Notes under the pieces: generated by a model | Database searches by the model: none | Told to the model about the DNA's origin: nothing | Seen by the model: the letters and a program-made list of their open reading frames with translations, nothing else | Made by a program: the position numbers and the translations under genes | Shown here: piece by piece, positions 33,372-42,087 of the stretch | Position numbering within the stretch: position 1 is the stretch's first letter | How the letters are laid out: each line of letters begins with the position of its first letter | Assembly (NCBI RefSeq): GCF_000723885.1 | Contig: NZ_CCDG010000100.1 | Coordinates: 1-55,134 of the forward strand | Source of the DNA: Paenibacillus camerounensis | GTDB taxonomy: Bacteria; Bacillota; Bacilli; Paenibacillales; Paenibacillaceae | Reading direction: 5' to 3' | DNA: 55,134 nt

Positions 33372-34952
33372 TTATTTTCCTGCTTTGTAGGCATCCACTT
33401 GCTTCTGCAGTTCAGCCAGATACGTATCGAAGCCGGCATCCTTCAGCTGCTTTTGTACCTTTGCCAGATCACCGTCGATGTCATTGGTCATTCCTACGCT
33501 GAGCGGCTGGATGTATTGGGTTTTTACCGTCTCCAGATTGGACAGCTCAGTAGCCAGCGAGCTGGTATCGAAGCTGAAGCCTTCATAAGGATCGGTACCG
33601 CCGGCTTCTGCACGCTTAGCGCCTTCTATCTGGATGCTATCGAATATAGCCTTCCACTCTCCCGGATAATTGACCTGAAGCGCCTGATAACCGTCATACA
33701 GCCCTGTCCATGCAGGCTTGATATTATCGGTTGGAATGCCCTCATACAGAATGTATCCGTCCGAATCAACCTTGTAATTTTCGCCTTCTACACCATAAGC
33801 CAGTAAATTGTAGTAGGTCTGGTCGGTATGGCCTTTTTCAATAAATTTGAGTGCTTCCAGGGCATGCTGAGTATTTGCGCCTACAGAAATCATGGTAATC
33901 GTGCTTGGCGACATTTTAGGCAGGAAGGCCGGGGCATTATTATCCATAAAGAAGTCATACCAGCCATAGGTTGAATCCGGCAGCGCCTCTTTTAGCTGAT
34001 TGATATAGTTGTTGCTGATTGCACCAAGGTGGTTATTGAATTCAAGCGGCTTCTGGTCCACCTTCATCAGCTCCAGCGTTTCGGCAGTCGCATTGCCCTG
34101 TGCGGCAAGCACGTCATGATCGACGATGCCGTCGTCATACCATTGCTTGGCCTTGGCTACGGCCTCTTTATACTCAGGCGTATCGTAGATGCTGATGATC
34201 TTATAAGGATCATCAAAGGAAGCTACGGCGTAATCAGCAGCAACCGTATAGTATTTGCTGGCAATCAGCTGGGAGTAAATATTAGTGCCAAACCGCTTGT
34301 CATTCAGCATCGGGGTAGACGGATATTCCTCTTTGGCTTTGTAGAGATACTGCTCGGCTGTTTCCAGACCGTTAATCTCCGGAAGTCCCCACTTCTGGCG
34401 CAGATCCTCACGGTACAGCATGCCTTCCCCGCCGCCGCCCGGCTTGTTGTATTGCGGAATGCCGAATACCTTGCCGTCGATTTTTACGCGGTCGAGCGAG
34501 CCTTTGTAGTGCTCTACCAGATCGGGCGTTTCTTCCAGCAGCGGCGTCAGATCGGCAAAAGCGTTCTTGGTGGCAAAGTTGGCAAAATCAGACCAGGCAC
34601 CGCCGACATAAAGATCATATTCCTTGGCGGCGATAGCGCGGCTAATCTGGTTTTTCTCGTCGCCCCACGGGATATAGTCGAACCGGACCCGGATACCGAG
34701 ATCCTTTTCAGTCAAAGCGTCCAGCTCTTTATAAAAGTTATCCAGTCCGCTTTTCGGTTCGTTCCCCATCGTAATCGCTTTCAATTCAATGATTTCTTTC
34801 GGTGCATCCGTTGCTGCCGTGTTACCGGTCTTAGCAGGCTCACTTCCGCTGTTGCCGCTGCCCGAATTTGAATTTGAGCAGGCTGTAGACAGGCCCAGCA
34901 ATAAGGCCATGGATGTGACGAACATTGTCTTTGTGATTTGCTTTCTTTTCAA
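33372..34952 (-). CDS. carbohydrate ABC transporter substrate-binding lipoprotein (LplA/YtcQ-like)
   Basis: About 526 residues. TTG at 34952 is chosen because GGAGGGG stands 6 bases upstream; the ATG at 34967 is itself part of that ribosome site. The lipobox LSTAC follows a basic N-region, then a Ser/Gly/Asn linker. The large family 1 binding fold of about 490 residues matches the LplA/YtcQ group found with YtcP and LplB-type permeases. It is the last gene of a permease-permease-lipoprotein operon without an ATPase, so it presumably depends on a shared MsmX-type ATPase. The ligand is likely a pectin- or galactan-derived oligosaccharide. Confidence 0.88.
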   Translation of the reverse strand: MKRKQITKTMFVTSMALLLGLSTACSNSNSGSGNSGSEPAKTGNTAATDAPKEIIELKAITMGNEPKSGLDNFYKELDALTEKDLGIRVRFDYIPWGDEKNQISRAIAAKEYDLYVGGAWSDFANFATKNAFADLTPLLEETPDLVEHYKGSLDRVKIDGKVFGIPQYNKPGGGGEGMLYREDLRQKWGLPEINGLETAEQYLYKAKEEYPSTPMLNDKRFGTNIYSQLIASKYYTVAADYAVASFDDPYKIISIYDTPEYKEAVAKAKQWYDDGIVDHDVLAAQGNATAETLELMKVDQKPLEFNNHLGAISNNYINQLKEALPDSTYGWYDFFMDNNAPAFLPKMSPSTITMISVGANTQHALEALKFIEKGHTDQTYYNLLAYGVEGENYKVDSDGYILYEGIPTDNIKPAWTGLYDGYQALQVNYPGEWKAIFDSIQIEGAKRAEAGGTDPYEGFSFDTSSLATELSNLETVKTQYIQPLSVGMTNDIDGDLAKVQKQLKDAGFDTYLAELQKQVDAYKAGK

Positions 34953-35060
34953 GCTTAACCCCTCCATTATTAGAACAAGTATATGTTCAGCGGAGAAAAC
35001 AGTAAATACGCCTTCTCCGCTTCAAACCGGATTCATCAGACCGCTTTGGACTGCCGCCCC

Positions 35061-35984
35061 TTAACCCTTCACACTTCCGACAACCAGCCCACTGACAAAA
35101 TAGCGCTGCACAAACGGATAGAACAGCAGGACCGGGCCGGTGACCAGCATCGCCGTAGCCAGCTTCATTGTTTCGCTGGGCAGCTGCTGGGTAATCAGGA
35201 CATCTGAGCCCTTGACAGCATCCGTTACTCTGGACAGCATCCGGTATAGCAGGTACTGCAGCCCCCATTTATCCTTATCCGTGATCAGATAGAGGCTGTA
35301 GGTGAACCAGTTGTTCCAGTAGCCCAGTGCCGTGAACAGCCCGATGGTTGCCATCGCCGGCTTGGTGAGCGGAATGATAATCTGCCAGTAGATCCGGAAA
35401 TCCCCGGCCCCGTCGATTCTCGCTGATTCCATCAGCGCATCGGGAATCCCCTTGATGAAGTTCCGGAACAGGAATACGTTGAACGCGGACATCAGGCCGC
35501 CGAGAATAACGGACCAGAGCGAGTGATTCAGATGCAGCACATTGGCTACTACGAGATAGGTAGGAATCAGCCCGCCGCTGAACAGCGTCGTGAAGTAGAC
35601 GAAGAAGGATACCTTGTCCCTATGCTTAAAATCCGGGCGGGAAAGCACATATCCCCCCATAGAGGTACAGAGCAGGCCAAGAAAGGTCCCTACCGCTGTT
35701 ACATAGATCGTAACCATATAGGCTCTGCCGATGGTGTTGCCCAGTGAAGTGAAGACAACCCGGTAGGCCTCCAGTGTGAAGCCCTTGGGAATAATCGAAT
35801 ATCCGCTCCGCACTACCTCCGACTCTGTGCTCAAGGAGCCGGAGAGCATAATAATAAACGGAATCACGCAGAGCAGAGCACCGATAGAAACCACCGTCAC
35901 AGCGATAACATCGAATATCCTTGTCCCGGCATCCTTGCGGATTTTACTGCCGTATTTATCAACAGCCACAGAACTCACGTGCAA
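35061..35984 (-). CDS. carbohydrate ABC permease (YtcP/LplC-like)
   Basis: A 307-residue CUT1 permease with six helices. TTG at 35982-35984 is the start, with AAAGGG 6 bases upstream. The EAA loop GIPDALMESARIDGAGDFRIYWQIIIPL near residue 190-215 contacts the ATPase. The C-terminus ends FVSGLVVGSVKG, the usual ending in this subfamily. It lies 12 bases after the other permease gene, and the two should form the heterodimeric channel for the lipoprotein encoded next. Confidence 0.9.
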   Translation of the reverse strand: MHVSSVAVDKYGSKIRKDAGTRIFDVIAVTVVSIGALLCVIPFIIMLSGSLSTESEVVRSGYSIIPKGFTLEAYRVVFTSLGNTIGRAYMVTIYVTAVGTFLGLLCTSMGGYVLSRPDFKHRDKVSFFVYFTTLFSGGLIPTYLVVANVLHLNHSLWSVILGGLMSAFNVFLFRNFIKGIPDALMESARIDGAGDFRIYWQIIIPLTKPAMATIGLFTALGYWNNWFTYSLYLITDKDKWGLQYLLYRMLSRVTDAVKGSDVLITQQLPSETMKLATAMLVTGPVLLFYPFVQRYFVSGLVVGSVKG

Positions 35985-35996
35985 TCACAGCCCTTT

Positions 35997-36974
35997 CTAG
36001 AATAAAGAATTTTCCCGGTCTACCTTTCGGACAATGGCATTCACGGTCAGTATCAGCAGCAGGCCGAAGACAGATTGATACAAGCCCGCAGCCGTTCCCA
36101 GATTGATGCTAAAGTTAACGGTCAATGAACGGTACACATAAGTGTCAATGATGTCCGTCGCGTTCAGCAGCAGCCCGTTATTGCCGACAATATTCCAGAA
36201 GAGGTCGAATTGTCCCTTCAGTATGCCGCCAACCGCGAACAGCAGCAGAATAATGACAGTAGGCTTGAGCAGCGGAAGGGTGACATACCGGATGCGCTGC
36301 CATTTGGAAGCTCCATCCACGTAAGCGGCCTCATAAATGCTCTCGTCGATCCCCATAATGGAAGCCAGATAGATGACCGTTCCATAGCCCAGACTCTTCC
36401 AGATCTCAACGACAACAATGATGATCGGCCAGACCCAGGGGGTGCGGTAGAAATCGAATTTTTCCATGCCCAGCGAAGTGAACATATTATTGAGTACGCC
36501 ATAGTTAAAGTTGAACAGGTTATAGATGATGGAGCCGATAATAACCATTGAGACAAAATAAGGCATGAACATCAGTGTCTGCGAGGTTTTAACGAACCGT
36601 TTGAACGCAATTTCCTTGAGCAGCACAGCCATCCCGATCTGGCACACGTTACTAAGAATGATGAATGCCACATTGTAGAGGATGGTATTGCGTGTCAGCT
36701 TCCAGATGATCGAGTCCGCCCCGCCCTTGAACAGAAACTCGAAATTCTGCAGGCCGACGAACGGGCTCAGGAGTCCTTTACTGAAATCATAATTGGTAAA
36801 AGCATTGTACAGCCCGGCAAGCGGCAGGTAGTTAAAGGCTATAAAATAGGCGAACAGCGGGATGAGCATAAAATAGTAGGTTTTGTGCGCTCTGAAGTCC
36901 GCAAATGGCTTAGCTTTGCGTTTAAGCGCTTTCTTATTAAGCGCTTTCGAAGCGGCCGGTGATACCTGGTTCAT
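35997..36974 (-). CDS. carbohydrate ABC permease (LplB/YtcO-like)
   Basis: A 325-residue CUT1 permease. ATG at 36974 has AAGGAGA about 9 bases upstream; a longer frame from 37034 would cross a palindrome in the leader. A Lys-rich N-terminus precedes YYFMLIPLFAYFIAFNYLPL as first helix. The EAA loop is GIDESIYEAAYVDGASKWQRI. It is the first gene of the importer operon and pairs with the next permease. Two cre-like palindromes occur in its first codons but deviate from consensus. Confidence 0.9.
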   Translation of the reverse strand: MNQVSPAASKALNKKALKRKAKPFADFRAHKTYYFMLIPLFAYFIAFNYLPLAGLYNAFTNYDFSKGLLSPFVGLQNFEFLFKGGADSIIWKLTRNTILYNVAFIILSNVCQIGMAVLLKEIAFKRFVKTSQTLMFMPYFVSMVIIGSIIYNLFNFNYGVLNNMFTSLGMEKFDFYRTPWVWPIIIVVVEIWKSLGYGTVIYLASIMGIDESIYEAAYVDGASKWQRIRYVTLPLLKPTVIILLLFAVGGILKGQFDLFWNIVGNNGLLLNATDIIDTYVYRSLTVNFSINLGTAAGLYQSVFGLLLILTVNAIVRKVDRENSLF

Positions 36975-37008
36975 GCAATCACTTCTCCTTTCATCCCTAA
37001 TTCTACCG

Positions 37009-37022
37009 CCGTGCCGGCACGG
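37009..37022. promoter_or_regulatory. perfect palindrome in the sugar importer leader
   Basis: CCGTGCCGGCACGG is a 14-base perfect palindrome located between a weak promoter candidate (TTGCAA, 18 bases, GATATT on the minus strand) and the ribosome site of the first permease gene. It could be an operator or a leader hairpin. Confidence 0.4.
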
Positions 37023-37096
37023 GCAATATCGCAAATAACCAAGATTCCTTGCAAAAAAGGATGGAGTTCGCCCCGGTGCTGAGTCTATGCAGGCAC

Positions 37097-37125
37097 AAAA
37101 AAAGAAGGCCGGGGGCCCTCTTTTA
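37097..37125 (-). terminator. terminator of the secreted beta-helix gene
   Basis: On the minus strand AAGAGGGCC pairs with GGCCTTCTT (one mismatch) around a 3-base loop and is followed by a T-run. It lies about 35 bases after the stop codon. Confidence 0.75.
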
Positions 37126-37159
37126 CAGGATATTGCAATTAAATTATACCGTTTCCAGT

Positions 37160-39118
37160 CTATTTGAACTGGAACCAGGTTAAATTTGCAACTGTGGTTG
37201 AATCTGACTTAACAAAGGTAACATATAACGTATGGGTTCCTGCAGCTGTCCCGGCATTAAGCGGAATATTCTTGACTGACCAAGTCTGCCATCCGCCTGT
37301 GCTTTCTGCCGTCCAATAACCCAGCATTGTGCCTGTTGGGCTGTCCAAGTGGAATTCTATTCTTCCGCCGGAATTAGCAGATGCAACCTTCAGATCAATA
37401 CTTGTTTTAGCTGTACTGCCAAAATCCACGTTTTTAAATGCGATATAGTCGCCATTGCTCCCTCCGCCAACATTCAGCCCGCCGTCAGTGCTTGCCTCAT
37501 AGGAAAGAACACCTGAACTAAGGTTATAGCCTTCCGCTTCAAATTTCAGTGTGTTGAATTTTGGAGCTGCAGCATAGCTGTTCGTATCCGTTATTTTCAA
37601 ATCAGTCAAATTAGTTGCCGCAACTCCGCCGACGCGGACATTGTTTAAGGTAACTCCGGAGACAGTAGAGGTGTCACTCCAGCCCTTCATGATTGAAACT
37701 TCACCTAAAGCGCGTAAATTGATATTATTATAGACCACATTTTTTATCGGGCCGGTTTTTGCAGAAAGATCAAACCATCTGGAGTGAACACCGGATCTCG
37801 GCCAGAAGCCTTCTACATCGATATTGTCAAATATGATGTTTTGTGCTGCCGGAGTTCCATAAAGATGACCTACTGCTAAAGCACGCCAGCACCGGTAAAC
37901 ATAAGAGTTTTTAACAACTATGCCATCCTGGAGCTGTTTCACTCCATCTCCAACCTTGAATGCTCCGCATCTGCTCCAGGCCAAAGCATCATCCACAACT
38001 ACATTTGACTGGTTTTCAGGATTTCCCGGCCAGTTTGCAGCTATATCCGTAGTTGCTACATCCCATGTCTTAAAGGAGTAGGTGTCATCCTCCGATACGG
38101 CTACCGTGTGCTTTATTAGTACATTCTGGCTCTCCTGAATGTCTATTGCATCATTTTCATAATCAAGCTCATTGTTGTTGAAGTGCTTTGTATTCTGGAA
38201 TGTGACATTATTGGATCTTGTAACGATTGTGGCCCAGCCCCCGCTGTCTCTTATGGTTATACCGTCAACCGTGAAGTTGCTGCACTGTAAGGGTACAAGA
38301 ATATTGTTCAAGTAATGGTTTGTATTTCTCATATAATGGCCATTGCCGTCAATCGTTCCCCTGCCGTATATCTTAATATTGTTAGCATTTGTTTCGGTAT
38401 AAATAAACCATGTTCCATCCTTACCCAGAGAATTCTTATGAAAATGGGTAGTGTAATCGGCCGGATTTCCTGACCCCCTTATAACAGAACCACCCTCCAG
38501 GTAAACCGATACATTGCTTTTTAAAATAAGGTTTCCGCTCTTATAAACTCCGGCTGGAACGTACACTGTACCGCCTCCAGCTGCGTTAGCCGCATTTATG
38601 GCGTTTTGTATTGCAGTTGTAGCCAGAGCGGCACCGGTACTGTCGGCACCGTACCCGGTTTTAACATTGTATATACCTGTACCGGATGAAGCCGGAACAC
38701 TGGTTTCCAGAGCATCTGCCGCAATAACCAGATCTTTCAGGTTATTGATTTTAACGATCAGATAGGTTGGTGATGAAAGTGTAAAGGTAAGTGTATTTCC
38801 GCTCTTTGTTGCAGTAATTCCCAAGGCTTTGGGAGAAATATTATAGGTATTGATGGTCTCGCTTGCTGTTATTGTGATTGTAGTCGTACCTGAAAAAGAG
38901 AAATTGCAATAATTATAGTTTACAAATACCTCTGAAGTATCGATTACCGGTATATTTGTAGAGTCTGCTGTTACCGTGTATTGACTGGTCGCGGTATAGA
39001 CCGGCGGTAATGGATAGCTAACAATTGTAGCCGCCGCTCTTGCTGTCAAAGGAAAGACAGCTGACAGACTGGCGAGCATACAAACAATTAAACTTAATAA
39101 GTTTAACTTTTTCAGCAT
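37160..39118 (-). CDS. secreted pectinase-like beta-helix protein with CBM6-like domain
   Basis: A 652-residue exported protein. AGAGGTG stands 7 bases before the ATG and a signal peptide ends near residue 29. A beta-sandwich (30-145) precedes a right-handed beta-helix (150-515) opening with TAIQNAINAANAAGGGTVYVPAG as in Pectate_lyase_3/GH28 proteins. Candidate acidic residues lie in ENDAIDI (321-327) and SEDDTY (342-347). The C-terminal 525-652 resembles CBM6 (FEAEGY, GDYIAFKNVDFG). Base composition is much poorer in G+C than its neighbours: bases 38281-38340 contain 20 G/C of 60, against 39 of 60 at 39421-39480. Acquisition by transfer is likely. Confidence 0.82.
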   Translation of the reverse strand: MLKKLNLLSLIVCMLASLSAVFPLTARAAATIVSYPLPPVYTATSQYTVTADSTNIPVIDTSEVFVNYNYCNFSFSGTTTITITASETINTYNISPKALGITATKSGNTLTFTLSSPTYLIVKINNLKDLVIAADALETSVPASSGTGIYNVKTGYGADSTGAALATTAIQNAINAANAAGGGTVYVPAGVYKSGNLILKSNVSVYLEGGSVIRGSGNPADYTTHFHKNSLGKDGTWFIYTETNANNIKIYGRGTIDGNGHYMRNTNHYLNNILVPLQCSNFTVDGITIRDSGGWATIVTRSNNVTFQNTKHFNNNELDYENDAIDIQESQNVLIKHTVAVSEDDTYSFKTWDVATTDIAANWPGNPENQSNVVVDDALAWSRCGAFKVGDGVKQLQDGIVVKNSYVYRCWRALAVGHLYGTPAAQNIIFDNIDVEGFWPRSGVHSRWFDLSAKTGPIKNVVYNNINLRALGEVSIMKGWSDTSTVSGVTLNNVRVGGVAATNLTDLKITDTNSYAAAPKFNTLKFEAEGYNLSSGVLSYEASTDGGLNVGGGSNGDYIAFKNVDFGSTAKTSIDLKVASANSGGRIEFHLDSPTGTMLGYWTAESTGGWQTWSVKNIPLNAGTAAGTHTLYVTFVKSDSTTVANLTWFQFK

Positions 39119-39156
39119 GAATAAACACCTCTTTATATTTTTTAGAAAATACGCTC

Positions 39157-40167
39157 TTATTCATGCTCCGGCTCCAGACAGAGCCGGAGCAGATCGTCCA
39201 CATGGGCCGTTGCCAGACATTCCACCGTATCCGCAGAGCCGTAATAGATCTTGACCTCGCCGTCATCCTCCAGAATCATCCCTCCCGGGAAAATCACATG
39301 ATTGCGGAAGCCCCCGCCAATCTCATAGTCTGTCTCCGGTGCCAGCAGCGGCTGCCTGCTCATGCCGATCACCTTGCGGGGGTTCGCCAGATCCAGCAGC
39401 ATCATTCCGGCGGTATAGCGCTTCTTCCAGGTGTCCTCCCAGCCGTGCTTGCCTCTGGCCGGGTCCACATCCACCGCATGAAAGGTGGTCAGCCAGCCCT
39501 TGTCCGTCCGGACGGGAGGCGCGGCCGGGCCAACCTTGTCATTGGCAAACGGCACCTGCTCGACGGCGAGCAGCAGACTGGAGTTGCCCCAATGCACAAG
39601 GTCCGGCGACTCGGAGATCCAGGCATCGAAGCGGTCCCGGCCGCCGCGGCTGTATACCGTGAAGGGACGCTCCAGCCGGACATACTTGCCGCCGATGAGT
39701 TCGGGAAACAGTACCATATTGCGCAGGTCCGGTGTAGACAGGCTGAGCACCTCGAAGTGTTCCAGATCATCGGTAACGGCAATTCCGCCGCGGATGCCAT
39801 GGTGCGTATCCACGGCAAAGCACATATAACAACGGCCGCCGATCACGGTCAGGCGCGGGTCATAGGCGCGGATAATTTCTTCGTCATGCATTTTGAACAC
39901 TGGCTTCGGGCCGGCCGTCCAGCTCAGCCCGTCGTCACTGTAAGCAATGCCGAGATCCGTGGTGTGGTGCGGTTCAAGCGTCTGATTAACCAGTGAGCCG
40001 TAATCATTGCGGAAGATCATCACATACTTACCGTTAAATTTCGTGACACCGGCATTGAATACCAGTGCGGTGGGGTAAGGAACCTTCGCTGCATCCAGCA
40101 CCGGATTGCCCGGATACCGCCGGATGAACGGGGCAGATTGCAGAATTGACGGAGCTTGTTGAGTCAT
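39157..40167 (-). CDS. glycoside hydrolase family 130 enzyme (probable mannoside phosphorylase)
   Basis: A 336-residue five-bladed propeller. GH130 enzymes phosphorolyse or hydrolyse beta-mannosides. The catalytic Asp is expected at Asp103 in IIRAYDPRL. VFNAGVTKFNGKYVMIFRND, LERPFT and TTFHAVD supply the Arg and His residues that bind phosphate in phosphorylases, so phosphorolysis is favoured, though hydrolysis cannot be excluded. No signal peptide is present. It is the last gene of the second importer operon, so it probably acts on the disaccharide imported by that system. Its GC-rich composition contrasts with the following gene. Confidence 0.85.
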   Translation of the reverse strand: MTQQAPSILQSAPFIRRYPGNPVLDAAKVPYPTALVFNAGVTKFNGKYVMIFRNDYGSLVNQTLEPHHTTDLGIAYSDDGLSWTAGPKPVFKMHDEEIIRAYDPRLTVIGGRCYMCFAVDTHHGIRGGIAVTDDLEHFEVLSLSTPDLRNMVLFPELIGGKYVRLERPFTVYSRGGRDRFDAWISESPDLVHWGNSSLLLAVEQVPFANDKVGPAAPPVRTDKGWLTTFHAVDVDPARGKHGWEDTWKKRYTAGMMLLDLANPRKVIGMSRQPLLAPETDYEIGGGFRNHVIFPGGMILEDDGEVKIYYGSADTVECLATAHVDDLLRLCLEPEHE

Positions 40168-40223
40168 CGGGTGTCCCTCCTTGAATGTTAAATATGGAAT
40201 ATGGGCTGCGCAGGGCCGGACCG

Positions 40224-41060
40224 CTACCCTTTGAGGGAACCGGCCGTCATCTGCATGAAGGATTTGTTGGCGAACAGATAGGCCACGAGAATCGGCAGAA
40301 TGGACAAGCAGGCGCCCGCCATCATATAGTGGGTCTGGGAAGCGGCCGAAATCCCGTATTTCAGGTTCGCCAGCCCGACAGTCAGTGTCTGCAGCTCCGG
40401 CTTCGTCATCGTGAACACGAGCGGCAGCAGATATTCATTCCACGCGCCGCGGAAGGTGAACAGCGCACCTACGCCGAGTCCGGGTCCGAGCAGCGGCAGA
40501 ATTATCCGCCAGAAGGTGCGGCCGGGGGAGCTGCCATCCATCAGCGCCGCCTCATCCAGCTCACGGGGAATCCCCTTCATGAAGCTGGACAGAATGAAGA
40601 AGATCGAAGCATGGGCGGAGATCAGAATCAATATGACCCCCCACAGGCTGCTGTGCAGATGAAGCTTGACCATCAGATCAAACTGCGGACGCAGCACGAC
40701 CGCTCCTACTGCCACGAACATAGTGAAGGATTGCAAGCCGATATACAGCTTCTTGCCTGCAAAATCCATCCGGTCCACCACATAAGCCGCCATGGATGAT
40801 ACCAGCAGCGTGCCAGCCACCGCCGTCAGAGAGACAATCAGGCTGTTCAGCGTATATCTGGAGAAATTCGCCTGCGCCCAGGCTTCGGCATAGTTCGAGA
40901 AGTGCCAGCTATCCGGCAGGAAGGTGGCTCCCGCAGTCAGTTCGGCATTTGTCTTGAAGGAGCCGAGAATAGTGATAACGACCGGAATCAGGGTGATAAA
41001 AGCAAATGCCAGCAAAAAAATCCACAGGATGATATTGCCCAGTATGGTTCTTAGTCTCAT
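40224..41060 (-). CDS. carbohydrate ABC permease (MalG-type, CUT1)
   Basis: About 278 residues with six helices. ATG at 41060 is preferred since GAGAGG is 5 bases upstream; ATG at 41078 overlaps the preceding stop codon (ATGA) and remains possible. The EAA loop GIPRELDEAALMDGSSPGRTFWRIILPL is textbook for MalG-like subunits, and the C-terminus ends in FMQMTAGSLKG. It pairs with the MalF-type subunit encoded upstream and precedes the GH130 gene by 56 bases. No ATPase is encoded nearby. Confidence 0.9.
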   Translation of the reverse strand: MRLRTILGNIILWIFLLAFAFITLIPVVITILGSFKTNAELTAGATFLPDSWHFSNYAEAWAQANFSRYTLNSLIVSLTAVAGTLLVSSMAAYVVDRMDFAGKKLYIGLQSFTMFVAVGAVVLRPQFDLMVKLHLHSSLWGVILILISAHASIFFILSSFMKGIPRELDEAALMDGSSPGRTFWRIILPLLGPGLGVGALFTFRGAWNEYLLPLVFTMTKPELQTLTVGLANLKYGISAASQTHYMMAGACLSILPILVAYLFANKSFMQMTAGSLKG

Positions 41061-41074
41061 AATAGCCTCTCTCC

Positions 41075-41977
41075 TCAATCAGTCTGATTCATACGTCTGG
41101 ATGCGTAGAAATAAATGATCGATATGATCCCGACGATGAACGCAGACACGAAGGCGACCGCACTGCCGTATCCGAACTCTTGGACCTGGACCGCCGCGCT
41201 GCCTCCGCCGACAGGGAAAAATAATTTATACAAATACAGAAACATCACCTCTGTCTTGCCTACAGGACCGCCCTCGGTCAGCACCATAATGCTCTCGTAG
41301 CCCTTCAAAGCTGTAATGATCGCCAGCATAATGACCATCTGCATGACAGGCCCGAGCATCGGCAGGGTGACATAGCGGAACTGCTGGATTCTGCCTGCTC
41401 CGTCCAGGGAAGAGGCCTCATACACATCTTCCGGGATATTCTGCAGACCGGCGAGGAAGAGCAGCATGTAATTGCCGACCGCCCCCCAGGCCGCAACCAG
41501 AATGACGGTGAGCATGGCATATTTCGGCCCCAGCCAGTCCACACCGGAACCGGAAAGGCCCGAACGGATCAGAAACTGGTTGAGAATCCCGTTATACGAG
41601 TTAAAGATCGTGAAGAAGACTACGGCCATTACAGCGGTACTGATGACGGTCGGCATGAAGAAAATCCCCCGCAGCAGCTGTCTGCCCCGCAGCCCCCGAT
41701 TCAATATGGCGGCCAGCAGCAGAGCCAGCGGAATAGTGATCAGCAGCTTGCCGCCTGCATAGACAAACGTGTTCACCACCGAATCCCAGAACTGGGTATC
41801 CTTCAGGATGCGGCTGAAATTGTCCAGCCCGGTAAACCGGGCCGTTCCGAACCCTTTATAATCATAGAACATATAGCGGAACGCCCAGGCAATCGGATAA
41901 ATCCCGAGGACCAACGTGAGCAGGGCACTTGGAAAGATAAAGCTGTATGAAAATAAGGCTTGTTTTGTTTTGTTCAT
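41075..41977 (-). CDS. carbohydrate ABC permease (MalF-type, CUT1)
   Basis: A 300-residue permease. ATG at 41977 begins MNKTKQALFSYSFIFPSALL, a typical MalF/UgpA N-terminus, with GGAAG about 7 bases upstream; the frame extends to 42022 but that leader lies in a strong intercistronic stem-loop. The EAA loop is IPEDVYEASSLDGAGRIQQFRYVTLPM. It forms the channel with the MalG-type subunit for ligands delivered by the lipoprotein encoded upstream. Confidence 0.9.
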   Translation of the reverse strand: MNKTKQALFSYSFIFPSALLTLVLGIYPIAWAFRYMFYDYKGFGTARFTGLDNFSRILKDTQFWDSVVNTFVYAGGKLLITIPLALLLAAILNRGLRGRQLLRGIFFMPTVISTAVMAVVFFTIFNSYNGILNQFLIRSGLSGSGVDWLGPKYAMLTVILVAAWGAVGNYMLLFLAGLQNIPEDVYEASSLDGAGRIQQFRYVTLPMLGPVMQMVIMLAIITALKGYESIMVLTEGGPVGKTEVMFLYLYKLFFPVGGGSAAVQVQEFGYGSAVAFVSAFIVGIISIIYFYASRRMNQTD

Positions 41978-42005
41978 CCGGTTTCTTCCGGCTCCTCTCC
42001 CTTGC

Positions 42006-42056
42006 GGCCAGAGCAGAGGCATGGGAAAGCTGCTTCCTCCTCCCTCTGCCCTGGCC
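42006..42056 (-). promoter_or_regulatory. strong intercistronic stem-loop between lipoprotein and permease genes
   Basis: GGCCAGGGCAGAGG and CCTCTGCTCTGGCC pair over 14 bases with a single G-U wobble around a 23-base loop. No T-run follows. Such hairpins between a binding-protein gene and its permease gene commonly protect the upstream mRNA and lower downstream expression. Confidence 0.7.
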
Positions 42057-42087
42057 TATATCTATATCTCTGTCCCTGACCTTCCCT

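Noticed and set aside
36922..36949. Two adjacent AAAGCGCTT palindromes in the first permease gene, possible cre sites
   Set aside because: Each differs from the cre consensus at about three positions, and they are explained by Lys-Ala-Leu codon runs in the N-terminus.
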